Of a DNA stretch of 19,631 nucleotides, positions 1 to 7,345 are shown piece after piece. The translations under genes and the position numbers were made by a program. The stretch is from Bacteroidota bacterium (GTDB lineage Bacteria; Bacteroidota; Bacteroidia; Bacteroidales; Prolixibacteraceae). The DNA lies in NCBI GenBank assembly GCA_030706665.1, contig JAUZOB010000019.1:1-19631 (forward strand), given 5' to 3'. The notes beneath the pieces were generated by a model. The model had not been told where the DNA came from, searched no databases, and saw only the letters and a list, made by a program, of their open reading frames with translations. The first letter of the stretch is position 1. Every line of letters starts with the position of its first letter.

Positions 1-1328
1 TATTCGCTTCCTTTAACGGGAAAATCATGATGAAATTGTATCAATCGTTTTTCCAGGTCCCCGAATTGTTCAGGTTGTACATGCGAAACACATGCCCTCA
101 ACCCTTCTCGATCGCTTCCTGTATTCCCTAAAGTAATAGCGCTTACTCCGTAATATAAAAGATTGCCTAACAGCTCACCACCGGTCATGCCGGGATAACC
201 TATCGTAAAATAGAAGCCGTCCCCGATCAATTGATCCACATCTTTGTCATATACAATATAGAAGCCATTTTCCAGGAAAAGACGCTTCATTTCCTTTGCT
301 TTCGCCCCGTAAGCTTTTATCACTTCTACAAAATCGTATTTCCCATCGTTCACCGCTTTAAACATCGCGGCAAGAGCATACTGTACCGAATGAGCAGTCC
401 CGGACGTTAAAGAATAAAGCGCCCGTTGGACAATGGTATTTCCAAAACCATGACTATGGAACCTTGCTTTCAGATTTGGATAATCCCGGTGATAAAGTTT
501 ATCGGATATGGCCATGATCGCACTACGCTGGCCGGCATACGAGAATATTTTCGAACTTGAAATAAACAACACATAGTTGTCGGTATAATGAGCGACCGTA
601 GCCTGATAAGGGGGAACCCCTGGTTTGGAAAGATCTTTACGGAAGTCCATTGCAAAGTAGGCCAGGTCTTCCATTATAATTACATCATATTTATTGGCAC
701 ATTCCCCGATGATCTTTAATTCCTCCTCTGTCAAACAAATCCAGGTGGGATTATTGGGATTGGAGTAGATAATAGAATGAATGTGTCCTTTCTCAAGAAT
801 CGATTCCAAATGAGACCTCAGCTTTTCACCTCTATGGTTGTAAACATCGAAGGACTCATATTTTGCTCCCATTACAATCATTTGTTGTTTTTGTACAGGG
901 AAACCGGGATCGATAAACAAAGCAGTATCACGCTCTTTATTACATCCGGCAGCAACCAGAAAAGCAGCGTAAGTTCCTTGCATAGATCCAACGGTCGGAA
1001 TGCAGTTTGCGGGAGCAACATCAACATTCATAAACAGTTTTATGAATCGTGATGCTTCCGACTTTAAATCTTTAATTCCGTCGAGCATCGGATATACAGA
1101 AGCAACACCTTTTTGAAGGGCAGCGATTTCTGCTTCAACGCCTACACTTGCTGCAGGTAAGCCCGGAACCCCCATCTCCATTCGGATATATCGGGCACCC
1201 GTTTTTTCTTCAACTTTGTTTACCAATTGAACGATCTCTCTGATCGATGCATCTCCAATTGTATCTATTTGAAGGTTTTCGATCTCCTGATTGACCACTT
1301 CGGAATCTATTGGCGTTTCTCTTTTCAT
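1..1328 (-). CDS. Class I/II PLP-dependent aminotransferase, probably aromatic amino acid type (3' end at or beyond window edge)
   Basis: The minus-strand frame is open from an ATG at 1328-1326 to the window edge: 442 full codons, then TA plus one unseen base, so the next codon is either a stop or Tyr. The protein starts MKRETPIDSEVVNQEIEN. It shows fold-type I aminotransferase features: a YSNPNNPTW motif and an SSSKIFSYAGQRSA segment whose Lys (about residue 260) is the expected pyridoxal phosphate lysine. Annotations for this group vary between aspartate aminotransferase and LL-diaminopimelate aminotransferase. Lying downstream of pheA, it most likely transaminates phenylpyruvate or another aromatic keto acid, but this is inferred from context. 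The gap to pheA is 185 bp, with no clear promoter or terminator. A 25-codon ORF (1402-1325) overlaps the start as ATGA. The usual family length of roughly 440 aa suggests that the gene is nearly complete. Confidence 0.88.
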   Translation of the reverse strand, partial: MKRETPIDSEVVNQEIENLQIDTIGDASIREIVQLVNKVEEKTGARYIRMEMGVPGLPAASVGVEAEIAALQKGVASVYPMLDGIKDLKSEASRFIKLFMNVDVAPANCIPTVGSMQGTYAAFLVAAGCNKERDTALFIDPGFPVQKQQMIVMGAKYESFDVYNHRGEKLRSHLESILEKGHIHSIIYSNPNNPTWICLTEEELKIIGECANKYDVIIMEDLAYFAMDFRKDLSKPGVPPYQATVAHYTDNYVLFISSSKIFSYAGQRSAIMAISDKLYHRDYPNLKARFHSHGFGNTIVQRALYSLTSGTAHSVQYALAAMFKAVNDGKYDFVEVIKAYGAKAKEMKRLFLENGFYIVYDKDVDQLIGDGFYFTIGYPGMTGGELLGNLLYYGVSAITLGNTGSDREGLRACVSHVQPEQFGDLEKRLIQFHHDFPVKGSE

Positions 1329-1513
1329 TTGCTCTGAAAATTTTTATAAAATAACCAAACTATTTTCGAATATGAAAGCACTAAATACCTATTTAAAAGC
1401 ATGTATAACAATCCAATAGCACTTTCTTTTTACTGCTTTCAATTTGTAAGCTCACCTCTCAAATTCGACACTCAATCGAAAGCAAAATAGTGAATTTTGA
1501 GGAAAAAATAACA

Positions 1514-2350
1514 TTACTGGTTATGAATTGCAAGTTCTCCTCTCAGATACTCTCCTAAAATTGACAAACTTGATACGTTTTTTAAGACTAAATGAATGGC
1601 TCGTTCATAATTTTCATAAGAATCCCATTCAACATCCGCATAAAAAGAGTACTCCTGAGGTTTCCCGATAATCGGAATAGACTGGATGCTCGTCAGGTTT
1701 ATTTTATTTTCTGCAAAAATATTGAGGACACGGGCCAGGGCACCATAAAAATGGCCTACTTCGAAACAGATTGAAGCTTTATCTCCCACTCCCGCAGGGT
1801 TTCCGTGCTTGGCAAGAACCATAAAACGGGTATAATTCTTTTTATTGGTTTCAATGCCTTTTTCAAGTATTTCAAGTCCATACAATTCTGCAGAACGTTG
1901 ATTCCCGATTGCAGCCGCATTCTTGATCTGATCTCTCATCAATATCTTTGCAGCCGCAGCGGTATCGCTCTTTTCTTTTAACCGGGCTTCACTGAAGCAT
2001 TCTTCAATGTATTCTGCACATTGTTTTAGGGCAATGGGATGGGAATGAATTTCCCGGATATCTTCTTTTTTAACTCCGGGAACTACCATCAGGTTCATCT
2101 GAATATGCACATAAACCTCTCCAATGATCTTCAGATGATAATCGCGTACGAGTGCATAATTATTCAGGAGACTTCCGGCAATTGAGTTTTCGATGGCCAT
2201 TACAGCATAATCCGCTTCGTCTATGTCGACTTTATCGCATACTTTTTTGAAAGATCCGCATTCCAGAATTTCAACGGATTCGCCAAAGTATCGGTATGCT
2301 GCGTCTTCATGAAAAGATCCGGCTATTCCCTGTATTGCAATTTTCTTCAT
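1514..2350 (-). CDS. pheA: Prephenate dehydratase with C-terminal ACT domain
   Basis: This 278-aa protein converts prephenate to phenylpyruvate, the committed step of phenylalanine synthesis, in the cytoplasm. The catalytic domain covers roughly residues 1-180: it begins KKIAIQGIAGSFHEDAA, contains AIENSIAGS (52-60), and carries the hallmark TRF at 174-176. A regulatory ACT domain follows at about 190-270, with SIQSIPIIGKPQEYSFYAD as the Phe-binding region. No chorismate mutase domain is fused, unlike the E. coli P-protein; a monofunctional enzyme is usual in Bacteroidetes. It lies 206 bp downstream of the ACT-protein gene and upstream of an aminotransferase gene. That gap holds a complete Phe leader-peptide attenuator, so expression should rise when charged tRNA-Phe is scarce. 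The start is preceded by A-rich sequence without a Shine-Dalgarno motif. Confidence 0.96.
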   Translation of the reverse strand: MKKIAIQGIAGSFHEDAAYRYFGESVEILECGSFKKVCDKVDIDEADYAVMAIENSIAGSLLNNYALVRDYHLKIIGEVYVHIQMNLMVVPGVKKEDIREIHSHPIALKQCAEYIEECFSEARLKEKSDTAAAAKILMRDQIKNAAAIGNQRSAELYGLEILEKGIETNKKNYTRFMVLAKHGNPAGVGDKASICFEVGHFYGALARVLNIFAENKINLTSIQSIPIIGKPQEYSFYADVEWDSYENYERAIHLVLKNVSSLSILGEYLRGELAIHNQ

Positions 2351-2386
2351 GTTATCTTTTATTTCGTTTTCTGTATCAATTTAACT

Positions 2387-2420
2387 AAAAAAGAAATCCC
2401 GGTCCTTAAGGCCGGGATTT
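2387..2420 (-). terminator. Rho-independent terminator (3:4 stem of the pheA attenuator)
   Basis: A 9-bp perfect GC-containing stem (2420-2412 with 2402-2394) has a 9-nt loop and is followed by six T on the minus strand, 37 nt before the pheA start. It would end the upstream paaK-ACT transcript when phenylalanine is plentiful. Confidence 0.88.
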
Positions 2421-2461
2421 CAGAGACAATATAATATCTTCCAATGCCCGGCTGGCACTAG
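2387..2461 (-). promoter_or_regulatory. Transcription attenuator before pheA (1:2, 2:3 and 3:4 hairpins)
   Basis: Three mutually exclusive pairings can be read on the minus strand. The 1:2 hairpin pairs CTAGTGCC (2461-2454) with GGCATTGG (2448-2441), 8 bp including two G-U. The 2:3 antiterminator pairs GCCGGG (2452-2447) with CCCGGC (2416-2411), six G-C pairs. The 3:4 terminator pairs AAATCCCGG (2420-2412) with CCGGGATTT (2402-2394), 9 perfect pairs, followed by C and six U (2392-2387). Segment 1 begins at the last leader codon, so a ribosome stalled on the Phe codons would free segment 2 to pair with 3 and let transcription into pheA continue. Confidence 0.87.
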
Positions 2462-2511
2462 CTACTAAACCAAAAAAAGAAAAAAGACGCATTTGTTTTC
2501 GTTGTTTTCAT
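2458..2511 (-). CDS. pheL: Phenylalanine leader peptide of the pheA attenuator (17 aa)
   Basis: The minus strand encodes MKTTKTNASFFFFWFSS then TAG (ATG 2511-2509, stop 2460-2458). Five of 17 codons are Phe, four consecutive (2484-2473), followed by Trp and another Phe. A purine-rich GGAG lies a few bases before the ATG. The peptide starts 46 nt after the ACT gene stop, and its stop falls at the foot of a hairpin set that ends in a terminator just before pheA. This is the arrangement of enterobacterial pheL, although the peptide sequence differs. Its likely role is to make the ribosome sense charged tRNA-Phe. I see no good TAnnTTTG box directly upstream, so the attenuator probably works inside a transcript that starts upstream of paaK. 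Confidence 0.88.
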   Translation of the reverse strand: MKTTKTNASFFFFWFSS

Positions 2512-2556
2512 TTTCTCCGGGACACTGATTATTCTTTATTCGAATTAAAAATGTGA

Positions 2557-2982
2557 TTAAAATTTATAAAGTTCGCTTGCCGAAACTAGTTCCATTTGAT
2601 TTTTCTGCAATACGTCGATGCAACGATCTACATCGGTGGGACGCAGGATTACATTGGCTGACTCTCCGGAAGAAAAAGCATACATATATTCAATGAATAT
2701 TTCTTCACGTGCCAGGATTTCGAGTGCTAAGGATAAAGCCCCCGGATGATTCGGGCAACTCAAACATACTACATCTGAAAGGCGCACCGTAAAACCTGCT
2801 TCACGCAATACATTAAAAGCTTTCTCCGGATCAGAAACGATCACCCGCAAAATACCAAATTCTGATGTATCTGCAACAAAATAGGCAGACATGTTGACTC
2901 CTGATTTCCCCAAGATCTTGGTTACTTCCATCAGTCGCCCTTCACGGTTTTCCAAAAAAACCGACAATTGCTTTACTTTCAT
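2557..2982 (-). CDS. Tandem ACT-domain amino-acid-binding protein
   Basis: This 141-aa protein consists of two ACT domains and no enzyme domain. The first (about 1-68) starts KVKQLSVFLENREGRL with the GVNMSAYFVAD strand; the second (about 70-141) starts VVCLSCPNHPGALSLALEIL. Proteins of this kind are often encoded beside phenylacetate-CoA ligase and indolepyruvate ferredoxin oxidoreductase genes and are presumed to bind aromatic amino acids as a sensor or allosteric partner; no reaction is known. It starts 8 nt after the paaK stop, so the two are surely co-transcribed, and the pheA leader begins 46 nt after its own stop. That position makes it a candidate feedback sensor for PaaK or for flux to phenylalanine, which is inference. 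Confidence 0.9.
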   Translation of the reverse strand: MKVKQLSVFLENREGRLMEVTKILGKSGVNMSAYFVADTSEFGILRVIVSDPEKAFNVLREAGFTVRLSDVVCLSCPNHPGALSLALEILAREEIFIEYMYAFSSGESANVILRPTDVDRCIDVLQKNQMELVSASELYKF

Positions 2983-2990
2983 GGCTCAGT

Positions 2991-4289
2991 TTATATTTTA
3001 CGTTTATCGATAACTCTTTGAGCTTTACCAGCTGTTCGTTCAATCGTTTTAGGCTCTACAAGTCTTACATCGACAGATACACCCAACACACTGTGGATCT
3101 TGGCTGTAATTTTCTTACGCAAGTCTTGTAGCTTTTTAACCTCATCCGAGAAGAACTGCTCCTGGACCTCAACCATCAAGGTCAACGTATCCAAAGTTCC
3201 TTCACGCTCTACAATAAGTAAATAATGAGGTGCAGTTTCAGCCATTTCAAACAACACACTTTCAATCTGTGATGGGAAGACATTCACACCACGGATGATA
3301 AGCATATCATCACTTCGGCCGGTACACTTTTCCATACGTACTAAAGTACGGCCACATTGGCATTTTTCATAATTTAAACGGGTCAAATCGCGCGTTCTGT
3401 AACGAATTAATGGAATCCCTTCCTTGGTTACCGTCGTAAAGACTAATTCACCTACACTTCCGCGAGGAAGAGGTTCAAGCGTTACGGGGTCGACAATTTC
3501 AGGAATAAAGTGGTCTTCGTTGATATGAAGCCCTTCCTGATATTCACATTCACAAGCGACGCCAGGCCCAATCACTTCACTCAAACCGAAAATATCGATC
3601 GCTTTAATTCCAAGTTTACGTTCAATTTCTTTACGCATATTTTCTGACCAGGGTTCAGCTCCAAATATACCGATCCGAAGCTTAAGATCCTGTGGTTTCA
3701 CATTCATCTCTTCCATCACCTCTGCAAGATACAGAGCATACGAAGGAGTACATGCCAAAACTGTTGATCCGAAATCCTGCATCAGTTGGATCTGTTTATG
3801 CGTATTTCCTCCGGAAATCGGAATAACAGATGCTCCCAAATTTTCTGTTCCATAGTGAATTCCCAAGCCTCCGGTAAACAATCCGTAACCATAAGCAACC
3901 TGTACGAAATCAGACTTACGGACTCCGGCCATGCTTAATGCCCTGCTTACTACTTCAGCCCAGGTATTCAAATCCTTTCGGGTATAACCCACAACAGTAG
4001 GTTTTCCTGTTGTTCCGGAAGACGCATGCAACCGAACAATCTCACTCATCGGGCAGGCAAAGAGTCCAAAGGGATAATTATCGCGTAGATCCTTTTTTAC
4101 GGTAAAAGGAAGTTTTGACAAATCTGCAACACTTTTAATGTCATCGGGAACCAGTCCCTTTTCCTGCATCTTTTTTCGATAAGAAGGCACATTGTGATAA
4201 ACCCTCTTCACTGTCTCTACCAGACGTTCCGACTGAATTGCTTCAATTTCACTCCGACTGGCACACTCAATAGGTTCGTTCCAAATCAT
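2991..4289 (-). CDS. paaK: Phenylacetate-CoA ligase (arylacetate-CoA ligase, AMP-forming)
   Basis: This 432-aa adenylate-forming enzyme activates phenylacetate or a related arylacetate to the CoA thioester using ATP. Visible motifs are the P-loop SSGTTGKP (90-97), FGLSEVIG (234-241), YRTRD (297-301), the hinge region GRSDDMLIIRGVNVFPSQIE (324-343), and the C-terminal catalytic Lys in AGKAQR (about 422). CxC pairs near 246-248 and 310-312 could bind a metal, as seen in several anaerobe homologues. Length is normal for the family. It is followed 8 nt later by the tandem-ACT gene and then the pheA attenuator. No phenylacetate epoxidase genes are present, so aerobic phenylacetate breakdown is not indicated. 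Linkage to pheA fits a biosynthetic role in which arylacetates are recovered into aromatic amino acids; the partner ketoacid oxidoreductase is not in the window. Confidence 0.94.
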   Translation of the reverse strand: MIWNEPIECASRSEIEAIQSERLVETVKRVYHNVPSYRKKMQEKGLVPDDIKSVADLSKLPFTVKKDLRDNYPFGLFACPMSEIVRLHASSGTTGKPTVVGYTRKDLNTWAEVVSRALSMAGVRKSDFVQVAYGYGLFTGGLGIHYGTENLGASVIPISGGNTHKQIQLMQDFGSTVLACTPSYALYLAEVMEEMNVKPQDLKLRIGIFGAEPWSENMRKEIERKLGIKAIDIFGLSEVIGPGVACECEYQEGLHINEDHFIPEIVDPVTLEPLPRGSVGELVFTTVTKEGIPLIRYRTRDLTRLNYEKCQCGRTLVRMEKCTGRSDDMLIIRGVNVFPSQIESVLFEMAETAPHYLLIVEREGTLDTLTLMVEVQEQFFSDEVKKLQDLRKKITAKIHSVLGVSVDVRLVEPKTIERTAGKAQRVIDKRKI

Positions 4290-4333
4290 AATGAATTATT
4301 TTTCACTTAATCTGTATGTTAGTACTATCAATT

Positions 4334-4459
4334 TTATACGTTACACTTATCAGCATGCTCAATGAATCCATTAATTTCAACTTTTGATTTTCCTTTGTCT
4401 TCTTGTCCCATGCTCATTATGTTATCGAGCACAAATGCTCCTAACCCTAAATACTTCAT
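4334..4459 (-). CDS. Hypothetical 41-aa small protein upstream of paaK
   Basis: A small minus-strand ORF runs from ATG at 4459-4457 to TAA at 4336-4334 and lies between the paaK leader peptide and paaK. It begins MKYLGLGAFVLDNIMSMG and has a charged C-terminal half (QEDKGKSKVEINGF, then IEHADKCNV). I do not recognise it. The sense direction, the position inside the paaK transcript and a plausible hydrophilic tail favour a real product; its short length and lack of a Shine-Dalgarno motif leave chance open. It ends 44 nt before the paaK ATG. Confidence 0.35.
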   Translation of the reverse strand: MKYLGLGAFVLDNIMSMGQEDKGKSKVEINGFIEHADKCNV

Positions 4460-4539
4460 GATTCAAATAAAAGTGTGATTATAAAATGACTGAGAAATAT
4501 AAAAAGGAATCCGCAGAGCGGGACAAGATAGAAAACCGG

Positions 4540-4599
4540 CTAGCGACTAAATCGTGCCATGCTGAAGTTGAAGAAATATTTTAAAATTCCGGTTTTCAT
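4540..4599 (-). CDS. Candidate Phe/Tyr-containing leader peptide upstream of paaK (19 aa)
   Basis: The minus strand encodes MKTGILKYFFNFSMARFSR then TAG. Four Phe and one Tyr occur in 19 codons, with Tyr-Phe-Phe-Asn-Phe in the middle. The ATG lies about 16 nt after the start site predicted from a perfect -7 box at 4627-4620, so the peptide would be the first thing translated on the paaK transcript. GAAAACCGG at 4597-4589, which includes the start region, is perfectly complementary to CCGGTTTTC at 4539-4531 just past the stop. This would make folding depend on translation. A downstream hairpin (CCGC-TCT-GCGG, about 4519-4509) with T-rich sequence to 4501 is a weak terminator, so the attenuation model is less certain than at pheA. 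Confidence 0.45.
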   Translation of the reverse strand: MKTGILKYFFNFSMARFSR

Positions 4600-4619
4600 C
4601 ATTCATGTATGAGTTGTTG

Positions 4620-4627
4620 CAAATATA
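4620..4627 (-). promoter_or_regulatory. -7 promoter box for the paaK leader transcript
   Basis: TATATTTG on the minus strand fully matches the Bacteroidetes -7 consensus TAnnTTTG. No clean TTG is seen 19-21 nt upstream; the -33 region (around 4646-4648, TTA) is weak. Transcription would start near 4615, about 16 nt before the leader-peptide ATG. Confidence 0.55.
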
Positions 4628-5028
4628 AAGATCTCATCTTAAATATAACCCCTCGATGTTTCAAAATGTAATTTTAGAACACTTATTAATATTAAATTAA
4701 AAGTACAACCTAAATATTATTCAAAATATTCACTGTCCATCTTTTTAGTTCCAGTGATTATCACAACAAAAAAAAGAACATTTAGCACTGACTCTAAACA
4801 ATCTACCCCGGTCACCTAATTTTTGTTGTATACATTTCGATGAATATCAGTAAAAGAATGTGTGTTAATTTTAGTCCCTCGGAAAGGATACGTTATTTTC
4901 ATTCTGCCCCTGGTTCATTGTCTGAACGTTTGTACCACTTTTAGAAAAAGAATAAAAAACTGACGTATTGATAAGGAATAATTCATACACTCACACCAGA
5001 ATGAGGAATAAAAGCGAATTGAAGTAAA
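4628..5028. other. Divergent intergenic region between the paaK leader and the DPP11 gene
   Basis: This A+T-rich stretch separates two divergent promoters. I see no ORF with protein-like composition, no strong hairpin followed by a T-run, and no repeat. A partial -7-like TAATTTTA lies near 4866-4873 on the plus strand but has no supporting -33. Confidence 0.5.
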
Positions 5029-5059
5029 TTGCATTAATCCTGTCCGATGTGTAAATTTG
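5029..5059 (+). promoter_or_regulatory. Promoter of the DPP11-like peptidase gene
   Basis: TTG (5029-5031), a 20-nt spacer and TAAATTTG (5052-5059) match the Bacteroidetes TTG-N19-21-TAnnTTTG pattern exactly. The predicted start is near 5066, giving a 5' UTR of about 78 nt before the ATG at 5144. Confidence 0.7.
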
Positions 5060-5143
5060 TATTTAGAATATTAACAACAACAGCTTAAATAAAATCATTA
5101 AGGGGTAATTAATGTTTAATTTCAGAAGAGTAAAACAACATTT

Positions 5144-7306
5144 ATGACTAAAATTTACAGATTTTCTCTACTTGTAGCATTGTTCTTTCTCGGCCTGATA
5201 CCATCTCAGGCCAAAGAAGGGATCTGGCTTCCTATTTTACTTGAGAAATACAACATTGCAGAAATGCATCAAATGGGGTTCAAACTTTCGGCACAGGACA
5301 TCTACGATGTGAATCATGCCAGCATGAAAGATGCAGTCGTAATTTTTGGTTCTGGTTGCACAGGAGAATTGATCTCTCAAGACGGATTGCTTATTACAAA
5401 TCATCATTGCGGGTTTGATGCCATCCAAAGTCATAGTTCGTTGGAACATGACTACCTGACCAATGGCTATTGGGCGAAACAACGACAGGAAGAACTACCC
5501 AATCCGTCACTTACAGTTACCTTTCTGTTACGCATGGCCGATGTAACGGATAAAGTCTTCAACGGTGTCACTAAGAATATTTCAGCCGAAGAAAGGAGAA
5601 GAATAATCAACAGTAATATCGATAACATCGAGCAGGAAGCAACAAAAGGAACTCATTACGAAGCCGATGTGAAACCCTTTTTCAACGGGAATCAATATTT
5701 CTTATTTGTAAATGAAATATACCGCGATGTCAGGTTAGTAGGAGCTCCGCCTTCAGCAATTGGCAAATTCGGAGGGGACACCGATAACTGGATGTGGCCC
5801 CGTCATACAGGCGACTTCTCGCTTTTCCGCATCTATACCGATAAAAATGGAAATCCGGCCCCTTATTCACCCGATAACATTCCGCTCAAGTCAAAGAAAT
5901 CGTTCCCGATATCGCTCAAAGGAGTTAAAGAGGGAGATTTCACCATGGTATTTGGATATCCGGGCAGAACGAGTGAATATCTCCCTTCTGCCGCTGTTAA
6001 ATTATTAATTGAACAAACAGATCCTAAAAAAATTGCGATTCGTGATATTATTCTGTCGCTTATGAAACAGGACATGGATGCATCACCAAAAGTCAGGATC
6101 CAATATGCTTCGAAGAATGCATCTTCAGCCAATGCATGGAAAAAATGGCAGGGAGAGATAAAAGGACTAAAACGAATGGATGCTCTATCCATCAAAAAGA
6201 CGACAGAGCAGCAGTTCATGAACTGGGTGAATTTATCATCCGACCGTAAAGAAGAATATGGAAATATATTTCAAAAATTCGACACGCTTTATAGTGCGTT
6301 GGCTCCTTATTCCAAAGCATACGATTATTACAATGAAATTGTCATTAGAGGGACCGATGCCTTTGCACTGGCATTGCGCATTGACAGATTTTTAAAAACA
6401 ACAATGAAAAGTGACCCGAAGCTCTTTGATAATGAATTAAATGAATTAAAAACCTGGACCAAGAGACACTTTAAAGATTACAATGCATCGACCGACGAGA
6501 AGATTATGAGAGCTCTTCTGAAAAAATACAATCAGGACATTGAGACCCGCTTCCTTCCCAGGAAATTTCTTGAGATTTCAAGGATTCTTGATAGCCCTGA
6601 ATTTTCTAAAAAATACTATTATTCATCAATTCTGACCAACGAGACGAAGATCAATGCTCTTTACGACAAATTTTCACATAAAGAGATACGAAAACTTGAG
6701 AAAGACCCACTATTCTCATTATTCAGAGAATTTAAAAATCATTTCGAACAGCACGTCGACCCTATCTGTACCAACCTGAATGATCAACTTGCGAAAGTTC
6801 AGAAACAATATATGAAAGGAATTCTTCAGATGAACGAAGGCAAGCCCATCTATCCGGATGCTAATTTTACCTTACGGGTTGCATACGGAAAGGTTGAAGG
6901 ATTCTATCCGGTTGATGGTGTTTATTACGATTATTACACCACACTTACCGGAATTATGCAAAAGGATAATCCGGAAATTTATGACTATGCGGTTCCCGAA
7001 AAGCTAAAAGAGCTGTATAAAAACAAAGATTTTGGAAGGTATGCCATGGCGAACGGCCAAATGCCGGTCGCTTTTACAGCTTCGGATCATACAACCGGTG
7101 GAAATTCCGGTAGTCCGGTTGTCGATGCAGAAGGCCGTCTGATCGGAGTCAATTTCGACAGATGTTGGGAAGGGACCATGAGCGATGTAATGTATGACCC
7201 TACCCAATGTCGGAATATTGTTCTGGATATACGATATGCATTATTCCTGATCGATAAATTTGCAGGCGCCGGATATCTGCTCAATGAGATGAAGATTGAA
7301 GAATAA
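5144..7306 (+). CDS. dpp11: S46-family dipeptidyl-peptidase, DPP11 type (Asp/Glu-specific)
   Basis: This 720-aa exported serine exopeptidase removes N-terminal dipeptides from oligopeptides. Residues 1-23 form a signal peptide ending SQA, so it acts in the periplasm. The S46 catalytic motifs are all present: TNHHCG (85-90) with the His, GGDTDNWMWPRHTGDFS (210-226) with the Asp near 224, and GGNSGSPV with Ser655. In this family the residue at 673 separates DPP7 (Gly, hydrophobic P1) from DPP11 (Arg, acidic P1). Here FDRCWEG places Arg exactly at 673, so cleavage after Asp or Glu at the second position is expected. The length equals that of the Porphyromonas gingivalis DPP11. The gene is monocistronic, with a consensus promoter upstream and a strong hairpin directly after its stop. 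It fits an organism that uses peptides as well as sugars. Confidence 0.95.
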   Translation: MTKIYRFSLLVALFFLGLIPSQAKEGIWLPILLEKYNIAEMHQMGFKLSAQDIYDVNHASMKDAVVIFGSGCTGELISQDGLLITNHHCGFDAIQSHSSLEHDYLTNGYWAKQRQEELPNPSLTVTFLLRMADVTDKVFNGVTKNISAEERRRIINSNIDNIEQEATKGTHYEADVKPFFNGNQYFLFVNEIYRDVRLVGAPPSAIGKFGGDTDNWMWPRHTGDFSLFRIYTDKNGNPAPYSPDNIPLKSKKSFPISLKGVKEGDFTMVFGYPGRTSEYLPSAAVKLLIEQTDPKKIAIRDIILSLMKQDMDASPKVRIQYASKNASSANAWKKWQGEIKGLKRMDALSIKKTTEQQFMNWVNLSSDRKEEYGNIFQKFDTLYSALAPYSKAYDYYNEIVIRGTDAFALALRIDRFLKTTMKSDPKLFDNELNELKTWTKRHFKDYNASTDEKIMRALLKKYNQDIETRFLPRKFLEISRILDSPEFSKKYYYSSILTNETKINALYDKFSHKEIRKLEKDPLFSLFREFKNHFEQHVDPICTNLNDQLAKVQKQYMKGILQMNEGKPIYPDANFTLRVAYGKVEGFYPVDGVYYDYYTTLTGIMQKDNPEIYDYAVPEKLKELYKNKDFGRYAMANGQMPVAFTASDHTTGGNSGSPVVDAEGRLIGVNFDRCWEGTMSDVMYDPTQCRNIVLDIRYALFLIDKFAGAGYLLNEMKIEE

Positions 7307-7345
7307 AAAAACCGCTGTCAAAGATATTTTGACAGCGGTTTCCAA
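7307..7345 (+). terminator. Terminator after the DPP11-like gene
   Basis: AAACCGCTGTCAAA (7309-7322) pairs perfectly with TTTGACAGCGGTTT (7328-7341) around a 5-nt loop, a 14-bp stem starting two bases after the stop codon. The 3' T-run is short (TTT within the stem, then CC), while an A-run precedes it, so it may also stop minus-strand transcription. Confidence 0.82.

Noticed and set aside
777..1052. 91-codon plus-strand ORF within the aminotransferase gene
   Set aside because: The minus-strand frame carries the PLP-binding and NPNNP motifs continuously across it, so this is a shadow ORF.
5237..6219. Antisense and alternate-frame ORFs inside the DPP11 gene
   Set aside because: They overlap a fully supported 720-aa family member and show no domain or start signal of their own.
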